Shown here: piece after piece, positions 10,451 to 22,374 of the stretch
Numbering within the stretch: the stretch's first letter is position 1
How the letters are laid out: every line of letters starts with the position of its first letter
Assembly: GCF_029784165.1 (NCBI RefSeq)
Contig: NC_073694.1
Location: 47,277,674 to 47,341,673 of the forward strand
Source: Wyeomyia smithii
Taxonomy: Eukaryota; Arthropoda; Insecta; Diptera; Culicidae
Direction: 5' to 3'
Length of the DNA: 64,000 bases
The notes under the pieces: model-generated
What the model was told of the DNA's origin: nothing
Seen by the model: the letters and a program-made list of their open reading frames with translations, nothing else
The model's database searches: none
Program-made: the position numbers and the translations under genes

Positions 10451-13400
10451 GTGACGGTCCCTATGTTTTCGGTTTTTCAATTTGTGCCTCTATTTGCCGT
10501 AAGTTGTAATTCTACATCAATGAAATATAAACATAAGCTGTTAGAGGTTAACTTATTTGCCGTAAGCTTACCAAATTGCTATTATTGGTATTAAAAACAG
10601 CGTAATTATTAATTATTATTTTCTAATCTTTCGATAGAGTGTCGTATGGTATGGTATGGTATGCAATTATCAGTTTATTCGGAAAATTCAAAACGCCGCC
10701 CTTCTCCCCGCCAAACAAAAATCTCACACACGACTATACACTTAATGATAATGTTTGAAATAGTCAGAAAAAATCTCGTAGATCAAGATATGTATTTTTT
10801 GCACGAAGGTACTTTCTACCATTACAACCTCTTCATACGAATGAGCAAGATTGATGGGTAAAGCTACGGTGCATTAAAATTATATCAATTGTACCAGACA
10901 ATAATGGCCGGCCTGTACAAAAAGGTGAAAAACACGTTTCACCTAGAAGGACGACCCTGTGTTGCCCGCAGGGCATATGCATGATGATTGAATGAAGTGA
11001 TGATGGTAATCATGAGTTGCACTCGTCTGTCTCTGAACTTCGAAAGACGTTCTCGAGTAGGTAAATTTTATTGCAACATAACTAATCGAGTGTCGTTCGG
11101 ATTAGAATCGGAGTAATTTTGAAACCAAATACGCAGTCGGAGCAATCTGTCTGAGCATTGATTCGGATAAATGAACCCAGAAGAGCTCCATTCGGAATAA
11201 TAGTTTTTTGTCCCCTTCTAAGACATATCTGAAAGCTCCATACGATGTGTTGCCAGAGATGTAATGAAGCGTAGAGAGCTGTTAAAATTTATAGGCTTGA
11301 ATTAAAGCAAGTGGTATCCGTTTTCCAACTGTGTCTTCTCGGAGATGAGTCTTCCGAAAGGTCCTTGTGTGGTTCGGAGTAATAATTTGCAGAATTGTAC
11401 ACTTCCTTCGAAAGGAACTTTCGGTATGGCTAATCCAACACTGTTGTTCTTACACTTCCTTGATGAAAGACAATTGCAAAACGATTCAATTGCTGCCAGA
11501 GAAGTACACGAAGGAGCAGAAGATACGGTCCTATCTGGGAAGAGCAATAGTTAGATTTTATTTTAAGTGATTTGGGTGTCAACAGTGTAGCGGCAAGTGG
11601 TGTAAATTTATGCCATTGTTTTTCAACTATGTACTATTTTTACTAACCTCATGAGTTTTCTAAAAGTTATTTTAAACGAATTCTCAGCAATCTGAAATAA
11701 AATGTAATCTGGAAAAGTTTTCAACTAAAAAACTACACGCCCCATTCTACGGTGCTTTCTTCTCCTAGTGCGAAACATCTTCCTTTGTGGCTTTGTGTGT
11801 GCACTCAACAGGCGGAGTGGTTTACCTTCATAGTGGTAAGGCAAACCCAGGCCAATTACACACATTCAATTGTATTGAATATTTATATAGAGGGATCTTA
11901 GATTCCAATGCCAAAAAGGTAGTCTCTATAGTCACTGCTGAAACAATACTCGTTACTTCTAAAAAAGTAGCAATGCCCTTCGTCGCAGTTCTCTAGAAGT
12001 GTCCAAGTAAAATTTATCGTCGCTTAGACAATCAAACGCCACTTTGCGCCAAATCAATCCACATCAATTGGGTAAATATCAGCGCGTTAGAAAACTCATA
12101 ATGACGCCGTTTTAGAGGGTACTTAATTTGCTACTTTATCGCTTTGGTCCTATGGCTCTGTAGCGGCACCGGTCGGTGTGCCGAACGGGCAGCCACGATT
12201 CGGCTAGTTATTGTTGTAGGCGGTTCCCCTGAAACCGCTAAACGTTGGTTACGTGGTACCGAAGTATAAACCCCTGCAGCATGGGGAATATATTTCATTG
12301 TAGTGAATTACGGCCATTAAATATTTTTTCCGTTCGCCCGTCGGAAACAAACGAGTGGCAATTGGGTTTCTCACCTCGGACTGCGCTCCAAGAATGGACA
12401 AATAGGAAGAAGATCTCTGTTGCCGCGGCGGGTGAAGGTGCATAGCCTCGTAATAATACCTGACGACTTGGAAGATGACGAACAATCGACGACGCCCGCC
12501 CGCCGTCGGTGTGGTCGAGAACAAAGCATCGAGTTTGAACGATTGAGCAGAATTGTAGCACGGAGCAGTGCACCGGGCTGATTTTGCCGTCGTAAAAATG
12601 ATTTAAGCTGTGATTTAAAAATATTAAAGTAGCATTAGCACTTCATCTTAATGTTTCGAGAAATCGCGCGGGGTAATTTATGCGCGATCCCGAATGGTTC
12701 GTTCGGTAATCGATTAGGGCTTCGAAGGTTACGAGTATTGTTTTGTTAAAAGTCAATCGAACTCGGGTGCTCCTCCGCCAGATAGTAACGAAAACAGTAG
12801 AAGATATTGGAAGTTACTACATTGTATTTAATTTTTCCTCACGGAAATCCTCACACATGTGGAATGAAGTGTGAATCTTCCCATCTTAAAATATTAGCTC
12901 AACAGTTCCTTTCAGCAGATGCACCACAAAACGGCGTGTGCTCTTTCAAAACAAACCTCAAACCCGAAAATACATAATTTATAGGTGCAAATCAAAGTTT
13001 GCGGTATAAGTTGGATCCTTCGTGACCACCGTCGCCACCATTAACGTCATCACGCAGAGCTGCGCTATAAAATCGGCCTCTATATATGTTTTCTGAAGTT
13101 TGCGTTCTGCAAACAGTTACAAGTAAAAAAAGAATGGCCTCAGAAATCAATTAGCTATGAAATCGACCCGGAGAGAGCGTTTGGTTTTTGGTCCGATGCG
13201 GTTAGTCCCTTTTGTGGGTAGAATTGACGGATGACGTCGGTGACTTCTGTCCTGGAACCGGAACCACAACAATCGAACCGGGGAAAGTTAACGGGTTAGT
13301 GGAACGATTTAATGAACTGTACGGTTTTTTGGAGTGGGTTTTAAGCGTAAGCAAACCTTTCGTTTGTAGGCTGTATGTTAATGGTGACTTAAGCGCAAAA

Positions 13401-13521
13401 CGACGCCGACGGCAAAGTTTAGTATTTCCGCTGCGAGTATAAGACCTGGAACTGTTTACATTTCCAGTAAAACAAATCCACACAAACGGCTAATTATTCT
13501 ATTTTATTTTACTTTCAACAG
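10451..13521. other. No gene recognised; region upstream of the Runt exon, GC-richer from about 12150
   Basis: 10451-12150 is AT-rich with small unconvincing frames. 12150-13480 is GC-richer, apparently single copy, and includes stretches such as 12160-12260 and 13020-13070. As DNA directly upstream of a Runt-domain exon it is a reasonable place for intronic regulatory sequence, but no specific site is demonstrated. The frames at 13202-13483 do not resemble the missing first part of the Runt domain. Confidence 0.4.
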
Positions 13522-13635
13522 GGAAAAGCTTTACGCTGACAATAACCGTTTCTACAACACCTCCCCAAGTGACAACCTACGGAAAGGCGATTAAAGTTAC
13601 CGTAGATGGACCACGGGAACCCCGCTCGAAGACCA
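13522..13635 (+). CDS. Internal exon: C-terminal part of a Runt (RUNX) DNA-binding domain
   Basis: Seen: after a pyrimidine-rich tract and acceptor AG at 13520-13521, an open frame of 38 codons starts with GKSFTLTITV (first G codon split across the intron), contains AIKVTVDGPREPRSKT, and ends at a GTGAGT donor at 13636. The exon is 114 nt and symmetric: it begins with codon bases 2-3 and ends with base 1. Established: this is the end of the Runt domain of RUNX/CBF-alpha transcription factors (vertebrate RUNX1-3; fly runt, lozenge, RunxA, RunxB), which bind TGYGGT DNA with CBF-beta in the nucleus. The Asp and two Arg of VDGPREPR are DNA contacts in RUNX1, and vertebrate RUNX genes split the domain before the same GKSF stretch. 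Inference: an active + strand gene; the paralogue is not resolved. The earlier Runt-domain exon was not found upstream in the window. Confidence 0.93.
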
Positions 13636-13639
13636 GTGA

Positions 13640-15728
13640 GTATCGCTAGTTGTGTTTTTTTTTTATTGTTTATTTTTACAGGCAAACGTTATTTATTTGT
13701 CCAGCATCTGCGGGTGTTGTGTCGAATGTCCCTCTACGTACACATCTATTATTTCAACAACGTTTGACTTACAAGTTTCAATTCTTAAAGAGAATAACAA
13801 TTATTGGCGCTTCTGTTTAGTCGGTTCTACCTCTACCGAAAAGTAGGTAGAAAACTATCGCATGGTGAGAAGAACAGTGTGAGGAGACCAAACGAGGCGC
13901 ACGAGTTTGCGTGTTTTGCCCACATGAACTGCAGGTTCTTTCTTTACGGTACGAAAACATATGGTGTGATAGTAGAAAATTGACGAAAATCTTTTTTTTC
14001 GTACCATAAGGTTGGCTTTCATACAATCACCTTATTGTTCTTTTATGATTCGGGTATAATTATCTTGATATAAGTAATAATAAGCCGGCAAGATTCGACA
14101 ATTTTAAATATCTTATAAAGTTTTGAAACGGTCTGTTGTACGACACGTGAAAAGCTTTTCAGTAGAGAAATTTTTAACAATTAAATGTACACAGTAAAAA
14201 ATCTTTATATCGAATGGCATGTAACGAATGGCTTATGATAAAAAATTTCATAATATTCCACGCAACTTTCAATGATATTGCACATAGTTTCCAAACAAAA
14301 TCATGGTTTTCATCACACAAGCAGTTTAAAGCACACTATTTAATAAAAAATTGACGCGTGGGTTGCATAAACTCACTCAAAAAGGTAATTCTTGAAATTT
14401 AAATACTGGATTTTTCCCAATAATTTATTTTTAGCAAAAATATTTACGAACACCGTGTGGGTATCAGTGGCCCCGCCATTTCACTACATTGCTGATCAAT
14501 AGTAATGTTAATTTTTAATTACGGGTTACCGATCCAGTATGTTCTAAATTGAGTGACGAAGAGTCGCCAGAAATTTCGCGACTTTTACCAGAACTGCGGA
14601 TAGTTGATTTTGTGCAGCAATTATTTCTAACCATGGATCACAAAAATGGTTCTAGGTATATAATTGATGCATTTTTGTTCACCACAACAACGCTGAAATA
14701 CAAAAACAGAATGTAATTTTCCTTTCTTCAAATCTTGAGATTTTTCGTTCATACGAATCCAACATGTACACGAAAGTCACATTTTGCACGGTTTGCTCAC
14801 GCGATTTTTCCACGCGTCTTTCTCATACGGGTTTTAAAATCAAGGCGTTTTTCACGCAGATTTCCTAGGAAAGTCATCTTTTGCGTGTTCAATGTGTTTC
14901 TCTACAAAATCATTTATTTATAGTGTCGATTAAAATTTCATAACCTAATTTCCAAATACTTACTGATTTCTACAAATTTTTCGATAGTATTTTACAAGTG
15001 TGGCTTTTTACTCAAATTTTGAAATTCACGCTCTATTGTTTTATACTGATTTAAGAATAACTTTGATTTTCACACCGATATTGATATATAACCGCAGTTT
15101 TTCGTGCACAGATATTCTCTGCGCTCAGGCTTTTTAAACTCAAAATGTATATTAGCTCCAACTCATTAAAATTTTTCATGCTGCCGGAGAAAAAACTATT
15201 CAAAAATCAATAATTATTGACTTCTGCACTCCTTTAGTTTCAATCAATTCCAACACTTATTTCTGATAAGAGTCACGGAAGAAATCGTGAAGTAATACTA
15301 AGACTTTATCTTTTTGATTTCTTCAGCATTATACATTGATGGTGTGTTTGTAGTAGCTTTGAGCTTAACTCACCTTTTGCATCTCCATGAAGGTCACAGG
15401 TAGGAAGTTTTTATTAGTAGAGAAAAGTACGTTAAATCAAAATTATTCCTGACCTTGAGCTATTTGCCCTTTATTTTATGTTCAGCTGGCTGATTGAAGA
15501 GGCACAATAAACTTTTTTTTGGTACCGATAGAAATGCTGTTGGGGCAATGCACCCAAGTATGTGCTCCAAATTATTCAACATCCTGATTTAGGATCGATT
15601 TCAGCCCACAGATAATAGAATGCTATTAGGGCCACGCACAGATGTATTTGATATATCCCAGTGAAATGCAAAATTTTATTCTACACAATGTGGATCCGAT
15701 TTTAACCAACATACCATAGAAGAGCTGA
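13640..15728. other. No gene recognised; AT-rich start of the large intron
   Basis: Only short spurious frames. A ~60-bp segment at 15379-15425 (CATCTCCATGAAGGTCACAG...) recurs in diverged form at 16540-16590, on the other side of the SINE. Otherwise nothing recognised. Confidence 0.4.
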
Positions 15729-15736
15729 AAATGTGT

Positions 15737-16071
15737 TTATTCTCGCTTATTTTCCGTCGGTCTAGTTCCACCTTTGTTGTTGTGCCAATCACCGACGCCC
15801 GGGGAGGCGACTCCACCCAGGGCCCTAACTTACGACCCGTTTATTAACGGACCGGCGCCAACGGCTTCACTTCCTCATGCGATAGAAGGCGGCATCCTAG
15901 AAATTTTTCGCCCCAGAAAATCTTCCGGTGTCGGCTACGATTGAATCTAGACCAGTTGGGTTGGTTGACGCCGCCCCACAACCATCGACACATATGTCAG
16001 CGTTGGGATTCGAACCCAGGCGTCGAGCGTGGTTGGTGGAGACGTTACCAACCACGCTAGGCCCCCGCCTT
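15737..16071 (-). mobile_element. tRNA-derived SINE, minus strand, with 8-bp target-site duplication
   Basis: Read on the minus strand the 5' end is tRNA-like: GCGGGGGCCTAGCGTGGTTGG, with the pol III B box GGTTCGAATCC (plus-strand complement at 16006-16016). The 3' side ends in AATAA near 15737. AAATGTGT flanks both ends (15729-15736 and 16072-16079). Closely similar to 61089-61439. No protein is encoded; mobilisation would depend on a LINE. Confidence 0.85.
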
Positions 16072-16079
16072 AAATGTGT

Positions 16080-17129
16080 GTGGTTTATTTAAAAGAAATA
16101 CCAAAGTTATTACATTTTTATCCGTGGAATCGAGTAAACCACAAACAGAAAAAAGCCTTTTTCATAAAAGAACAGTCAACAGGTTATTTTTATATTCCAC
16201 AAGTTTTTCAGCATGGAGTGCATTACTGCAGCACGGAAAGCCACCCTAATTTTTATTTTCTAAAAAGAAACGCCTTTCCAAACACAAAATATTTTGCAAA
16301 TACACTACAAACCTAACAACAGCTGTTTTTGCACAAAAAATTAAATACCGCTAAATCGACGATATGGACCACTGTGCAGTGTTTCACTCCGTGGTTGATC
16401 TGAATCAGTAAATCAACTGATTGGGGCTGGTAGTGACCGACGATTTCCATTGCACAAGTTTTAGTAACTCGATACTTTGAAGGGTCAATAACGACGCCGG
16501 CCAAGTCCTTGCAATCAGTTGGGAAGATGAAAGGGATGTCTGCATCTCCACAAAGGTCACAGAAAGGATGTTTTTGTTAGTAGGAAAGAGCTTTTACTAT
16601 TTTTTCTCAATGAAATTTATAAGTTTATTTTTGGTAGCAATTTATTTGCCGAGATTTTGTTGCTTATTGAATTTTTTTTTTGAGTTTTTTTTTTCAATTA
16701 TGAAGCTGTTATGAAAATCATTCATGAAAAATTCTTGTTATTTTGATATTTTTTATGGTGATTGAAGTCATTGTAATATCAGCCTAAACATGGCGAAAAC
16801 AGTACTCCGTTTTGAAGTATGCGTGTATCCAAGAACGGTATCCCTCTGCGTCGAAAACGGACATCGTGCGGCACTTTATAAACGCCAGGATACACCCGTG
16901 TCGGCATCTACACACAATGAAAATATTACCAAAAGAGCACGTAAAAACAACGTAAATTTACGTAAACTTAAATGTTTTCGCAGGTTTAGGTAAATAATAC
17001 GCATAAAAATTGGTGAAAACAACGCAACAGCTCAATAACATGCGAATACCTAAGTTTGGGTAAAAATTTGTATGGAGTTTTAGATATTTCCGCGCAAAAC
17101 GGACTAATTTGCGTCAATAATACGCATAT
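16080..17129. other. No gene recognised
   Basis: AT-rich. 16920-17130 carries several ACGTAAA / GCGTAA-type short motifs and leads into a transposase relic. No convincing ORF; the frame at 16074-16316 is unrecognised. Confidence 0.4.
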
Positions 17130-17159
17130 TTGAGTAGTTTTTTTTCTGTGTACAACATT

Positions 17160-17740
17160 TTGGCACTATTGGACAACAATCAAAGAAAACCCGGTTCTGG
17201 GCGGCTGACGACTCCGAGCGACAAGAAGCTCCAAAGGATGTTGAAGAGGAATACCGAGGTAAATATGGCTACATCGCTGCCTGCGTTTCGCTGGGAGGTT
17301 GCTGCAATCGACCAAACAGTGGAGAACATGGACATATAAGTCAGGAAGCGGCAGTCTCGTTCACTGGTCTCGGAGCTGCTGGCAATGACGCAGCAGCAGT
17401 GGCTGAATAAGATATTCAAGTCGATTTTCCTGGCAAATCGTGACGTGGCGGTGGTGATGGACGACGAGACCTGTTTCACCCTGGATGGCAACGACTGGCA
17501 GGGCACTTCGTGTTTTACTTTCCCCACGTAGGAAGTATATGTCATACACCAAGTTCCCAAGAAGGTGCTGCTGTGGCTGATAATCAGCGAGAAGGGGATG
17601 TTGTAGCCGCTCTTCTCTCCCGTTGTTGGAGCCGCTCCGGACTGGCCTTGAACGGGAGAATTTATAGTACGAAGTTGTGTCGTTCATCAAGAACAGGGAT
17701 GTTACTGATGTGATTTTTCCGATATATTACAGATGCAAAT
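17160..17740 (+). pseudogene. Tc1/mariner (IS630 group) transposase relic
   Basis: Pieces in several frames read as one transposase: RKPGSGRLTTPSDKKLQRML at about 17180-17240 (linker after the HTH), KRQSRSLVSELLA, then VVMDDETCFTLDGNDWQG at about 17447-17500 carrying the first catalytic acidic residue, then PKKVLLWLIISEKG near 17550-17600. The third catalytic residue and the C-terminus are absent. The reading is broken by stops and frame changes. It would have been a cut-and-paste DDE transposase; this copy is inactive. Confidence 0.75.
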
Positions 17741-18209
17741 GTAGATGCGGATATCCGTAGCATCCCTTGTGTTTTATATTGCTTATTTCACATGACCTCC
17801 CCAGTGCAAAAGTTGAAAATCTCTGTACACTAGAGTACCAATAAAAATCGATTTTTCGAATATCGTTTAGCGGTAGGGCTCAAAAAAAGTCCCCATGCAA
17901 AATTTCAGCTCGATCGGACATCGTGATCACGTGCCTCAAAGCTGTTAAAGTTTTACTAAAAATATCAATGAAAAAAAGCACAGGTAGTGATACATCAATT
18001 TGTCGATATCGAGTTTTTTTTTATGCCATATGTCTTAGAAATGCATGAAACGTCGACATTTGATGTTAACTCAAAATTATTTTTTCTAAAAGAAAAATGT
18101 TTTTTCGAGTTCTCGAAAAAAACCATATCTCGACGTTTTATGCATTTTTAAGGCATTTGTCATTTGAAAAAAATTTCGGTTTCGACAATTTCGTGTACGT
18201 TGGATTCTG

Positions 18210-18540
18210 TTTTTTACGCGATTGATACGTGCGCGCAAAAAAGAATCGCGTAAAAAAAATCGCGTGATTTCGAACAAATCGCGTAAAAAAGATCGCGTCG
18301 TTACAAAACCTTTCGCTATGTGGTAAGTGTGTGTGTGTTTGTGTGTATGTATGTCTATGTATGTGTATGTGTGTGTATGTTCGTGTGTGTGTGTGTGTGT
18401 GTGTTACATCATGGCTCATAAACAATATATCCCATGTCACACACCGCGTAATTTCAAGAAAATCGCGTAAAAAAATCGTGTAATTTCGAGAAAATCGCTT
18501 AAAATAAAATCACGTAAAAAAAGTCACGTAAAAACAGAAT
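18210..18540. repeat. Short-motif array: ATCGCGTAAAAAA variants
   Basis: At least seven variants of (A)ATCGCGTAAAAA or AATTTCGAGAAAATCGC are spread on both sides of the GT tract, for example around 18250, 18280, 18460, 18475 and 18500. They lie inside the long-inverted-repeat element and look like an internally expanded module. Confidence 0.7.
18325..18404. repeat. GT/ATGT microsatellite
   Basis: Mostly GT dinucleotides with interspersed ATGT and TCGT steps. The minus-strand frame reading HTHTHT is a product of this tract. Confidence 0.9.
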
Positions 18541-18739
18541 TCAGTGTATCCCTACCTGTGCTTTTTTCCATCGATATTTTTGGTGAAACTTTGACCGATT
18601 TGAGGCACGTGTTCCCGATGTCCGATCGAGCTGAAATTTGGCATGGGGACTTTTTTCTAGAAGACGAAACTTTTAAACCTACCCCTAAACGGTATTCGAT
18701 TTTTATTGATACTCTAGTGTACAGTGTCCGGGCCCGTGA

Positions 18740-19855
18740 CTTTTCCACCGTATTTTGCCTTTTTTATTTTTTTTTTATATTTATATATCTTTTTTTCTTC
18801 AGTGAAGGAAAACCCGTTAGAGTGAAGCTCCTTTCAAGCCTCTTCTCCAACAGGCACAAAACCTCCAATTTTTTCAATTGTGTTTACAATAACTGCACTT
18901 CCAGTGAGCATAATTGCTCTTTTAAGTAAGTGCGGTGAACTTTCATAAATTCATAAGATGCATGTTATATATTGATGTTGTCGATATATCGTTGTTGCCG
19001 TAGAACATTGGCATAACTGGGTAGTATGGATACGCAAACATGTAGTTAAGACAGCAGGAAAACGAAGCAGCGAACGACCCGGTCATCTTGAACCTTGGAA
19101 CTAGTGACGTACATGACTCGATAGGCAAGCTGAGGAGATCACTTGAACATCGAGCTCAAGATAAACTGATGATGGTAATACTGTTGCCGGGGATGACGGG
19201 AATGCTGAAACCGTTGAATTATTTGATTAGGGGCGTAGTATCTCTGGCTTCGGCCAGACATATACTTGTATTCGTTACCTTACAGTATAGTTGACCTTGC
19301 TACCAGAGTAGCCCGAGTGGAAGAAATATAGGTTGTTATTACGGGAGTCACTCCACCGTGAAATCAGAGTGAAGTGAACAAAATTCTATTACGGGACTCA
19401 CGTAAGTGAGAAAAACGTCGCAAAGTGACATCTGCCGCGGAATCTGGGTTATTATGAGTGTCATATCAGTGATGTGAGAACGGAAAAAGCGACGTTTCGC
19501 GTGGAATTATTTCACGACCATTTTGAACGGTGAAATGATTCCACGAAGATGCCATAGGTCTTAAAGTTGATTGATTTGTGATCCAATGGTAAATATTGAA
19601 TTTATTCTTCAGTAACGAAACGAATTTGATCCGTACCTTAAAGCGGTCAAATTTTCATTTTTATGCCCGATGAAAAAACGCGATACCGAAAAAAACATTT
19701 TTTTTATGCCGAATGTCTTAGAAATGCAGAACACATCAAGATCTAGTGTTATCTAACGGAAAAAACGACATTCTGGGAATTAGAGATTTTTGAGCTGGAA
19801 CACAATCTCATTTCACTTGTTCTTTCGTTTTTAATTGAGGCAGGCAAAGCATTCT
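18740..19855. other. No gene recognised; short repeat motifs near 19336-19460
   Basis: Contains three variants of TTATTACGGGAGTCAC (about 19336, 19387 and 19448) and a 19600-19810 segment related to the interior of the element at 17822-18735. No convincing ORF. Confidence 0.45.
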
Positions 19856-19859
19856 ATTG

Positions 19860-22370
19860 TGACTAGGCAAAGTATGAACAGGAGTGTTTTATCATCTCTG
19901 TATTTGGTCTCCTGAGCACCAAATTTGTTCGATTCCTTGTATCATAACTGTGAGTAGAAATGGCGAGTCGCTGGTTGTGGTGTGCGTTTATATTGTACAA
20001 CATATTGTGCATTTGTGTCACGCATTGCAACTTCCGCAAGGCCATTACCGGCAATATAGGTCCATCAGCTTCCGCAAATTTAGCGTAGGTTATAATGGAG
20101 GTTTCTTAAATATTGCTTTCAGACAGCGATTCTGTATCCGTTGAAGGGATTTCAGGTTTGTTTTATTCGCCGCTCCCCAAATTCAAAATAAATTTTGCAA
20201 CTTCGACTGGCCAAGTGCGTGGTAAAGTGTTAGAAGTTGCTTACGTGGGAGGAATTTAGAGATCTTCCTTAGAAGGCCACAAACTAAACTTAGACTGGAG
20301 GACACTGCTGCAATATGATGTTTCCATGTCAATGAGGAGTCAAGTATAAGTCCAAGATATTTAAAAGTGCTTTCTTGAAGGATCTCAGTTGAGTTTACTA
20401 GAAGAGGGGCGTTAGTGGCAGATACAGAGCGGGACGTGTGAAATATCATATATCTTGTCTTGCTTAGGTTGAGTGACAGGAGGTTCTCGGCAAAGTACTT
20501 TTGCAGCAATCCCATATCCTCCGACATTTGATTTTTTATGACATCCGGACTGGACCCAGGATACGACAGGGAGGTATCGTCAGCAAACAAGCGTGGTTTA
20601 CCGTGTAATCTGAGTTTTGCTATATCATTTACGTAGATTAGAAACAGCAACGGGCCTAACTTGCTTCCATGTGGAACGCCAAAAGTCAAATCACACGGGG
20701 TACATTTGGCTCCATTGGTTTTGACGTACTGCGTTCGGCCACTAAGATAATTACCAATTAATCGATTGTCAACACCTCTAATTCCGTAGTACTCTAAAGT
20801 ACGATTTGGTGATCAATTTTCCTGAGTCTAGTTCTCCTGTGATATCGTCAACGAGGTCCAAAGCGGCAGTTAAAGCACTCGAACCAGCACGAAATCCATA
20901 TTGATAATTGTATAATAAACGGTTCCTTTGTAGAAAGTCGACAATCCTTTTAGCCAACAACTGTTCCAAAATCTTGTTCATTGCGGATATCACAGAAATT
21001 GAGCGATAATGACTAATTTCCGTTTTGCTGCCGGACTTGTGGATAGGTACAACATGAGCTATTTTGAAGAAGTCAGGATAACGTCCTGATTCAATGCATT
21101 CGTTAAAGACATCTTTCAGCAAAGCTGAAAAGAAGACATTGTGAGTTTTGAGAAATGAGGCTGGAATGCCATCTGGTCCACAACTTTTAAAACTATCCAG
21201 TCCAATAATTCTGAAAACGAGTTCTTGTTCTGTTGCTGGCGTCAGGAAAATTGAATTCATTTGATAGTTCAGGGTTCCGAAACAATTAACATCACCGTTA
21301 CTGCGTATTGCTGAGGCAAGCTGGGGTCCTACGGTGCTAAAGTAGTCGTTAAATGCATTTGAAACTATGTGCCCATGTGAATCCTACAAAACTCGAACTG
21401 AATGGCCATGTGATGTTACATAACGATTCAGTTCGAGTTTTGTAGGATTCGCCTTTGATTTCTTCCGACCTAACAACTCGTTCATTTTTCCATTTATTTT
21501 TTTGATCTCCAGTTCGAAAGATCGAGCCATAGTAAAACCTTTATGCTCTCTCCTTTTCTAATTGAACTTTTCTAGATACATAGGCTAGAAGTTCCTTCGA
21601 ATGATTATCGGTGGGCCGTTTTTTATGTCGTGCAAACACTTTTTCTTTCATATGAATGAGTTTCCAGAGGTCAAATGACATCCATGGGCAAAAACCCTTT
21701 ACCCAGCTCGGACCGTGACTTTCTTAGTAAATTGCTGTTTTATTCGACTGTATAAATCCAGCACATCTCGCAAGCGGTTAACTGGTAATGCATCTGAGAG
21801 ATCATGAATGGCGACTTCGAAAGCTTCGTTTACTCTTGAAAAGTTGATGATGAGTTTTTCTAGTGTCCTTATTTCCACTGTGTGACAAAGTGAAAAACTA
21901 GAAAAAATAAAACAGTGGTCGCTGATATCGGACTCAACGGTTTCATTTGGTATATTCCTTCTTAGCGCTTCAGAACAAACCACATGATCTAGTGTATTAC
22001 CCCTACTTGGACGAGTAGAAAATGTTTTTGTTACGAAAAAATTATAACTATTGAGAAGATTGTTGAAGTTACTTCATTTACTGGAATATTGACATCGCCT
22101 ATAATTGCTCAGTAGTCTCCTGGTCTAGTTGATTCTATCATCGCATCTAGCTTGGTTAAATAAGTCGAATATGCGAAGGATGGTGGTCTGTATACGGCGT
22201 GCAATTCCATTCGCGATGTAAACAGCTAATCCACCTCCTTGAGCAGAAGGACGACAAGAAAAAATGCTCTTATATCGTTGAATTTCGTAGAGTGACCTAT
22301 TGTTGTCTTTAACCCGAGTCTGTCCTATCACAAGAACATCTGTATGACCAGTGTATAATGCCAACGTCAC
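19860..22370 (-). pseudogene. CR1/L2-like non-LTR retrotransposon: endonuclease and RT, broken
   Basis: Minus strand, 5' to 3': endonuclease pieces at 22125-22370 (GGGLAVYIANGI) and 21699-21983 (ESDISDHCFIFSSF with the SDH active-site motif); RT at 20778-21260 (CGPDGIPASFLK, HYRSISVISAMNKILEQLLA, YGFRAGSSALTA) and 20183-20689 (FGVPHGSKLGPLLFLIYVND, LFADDTSLSYPG, KYLGLILDSSLTWK); C-terminal piece at 19863-20054 (HNQRLAISTHSYDTRNRTNL). RT motif A with its catalytic Asp falls in the break near 20690-20778. Frameshifts and stops separate all pieces, and a 25-bp inverted duplication interrupts the EN-RT linker at 21379-21450. It was an endonuclease/reverse transcriptase for target-primed integration; now inactive. 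The clade call is from motif style. Confidence 0.85.
21379..21450. repeat. Perfect 25-bp inverted repeat with 22-nt loop
   Basis: Arms 21379-21403 and 21426-21450 are exact reverse complements (GAATCCTACAAAACTC... / ...GAGTTTTGTAGGATTC); the loop is 21404-21425. The right arm read on the minus strand fits the retrotransposon frame (NPTKLELN), so the left arm is the extra, inverted copy. CACATGG occurs on both sides of the extra segment. Confidence 0.95.
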
Positions 22371-22374
22371 GATT

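Larger units (their letters stand above)
17822..18735. mobile_element. Long-inverted-repeat element (~180-bp arms)
   Basis: The left arm, from GTACACTAGAGTACCAATAA through GCACAGGTAGTGATAC (about 17822-18000), is the imperfect reverse complement of 18545-18732, ending ATTGATACTCTAGTGTAC. Shared inner blocks include AGTCCCCATGC and CAGCTCGATCGGACATCG. The middle holds the ATCGCGTAAAAA array and a GT microsatellite. 19600-19810 contains related interior sequence (ATGTCTTAGAAATGCA), so the family is dispersed. No transposase; class not determined. Confidence 0.75.

Noticed and set aside
11302..11570. Three overlapping ~70-80-codon frames on both strands
   Set aside because: Mutually overlapping, none with family resemblance.
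13202..13483. Frames just upstream of the Runt exon, tested as the missing first part of the Runt domain
   Set aside because: Their peptides do not resemble the GDVxDGTxVTVRAGNDEN region expected there.
15980..16070. Possible true tRNA gene (B box GGTTCGAATCC, minus strand)
   Set aside because: No cloverleaf-forming acceptor; the tRNA-like part is the head of a ~335-bp SINE with TSD and a second copy at 61 kb.
18325..18404. Functional His/Thr-rich peptide on the minus strand
   Set aside because: Pure product of a GT microsatellite.
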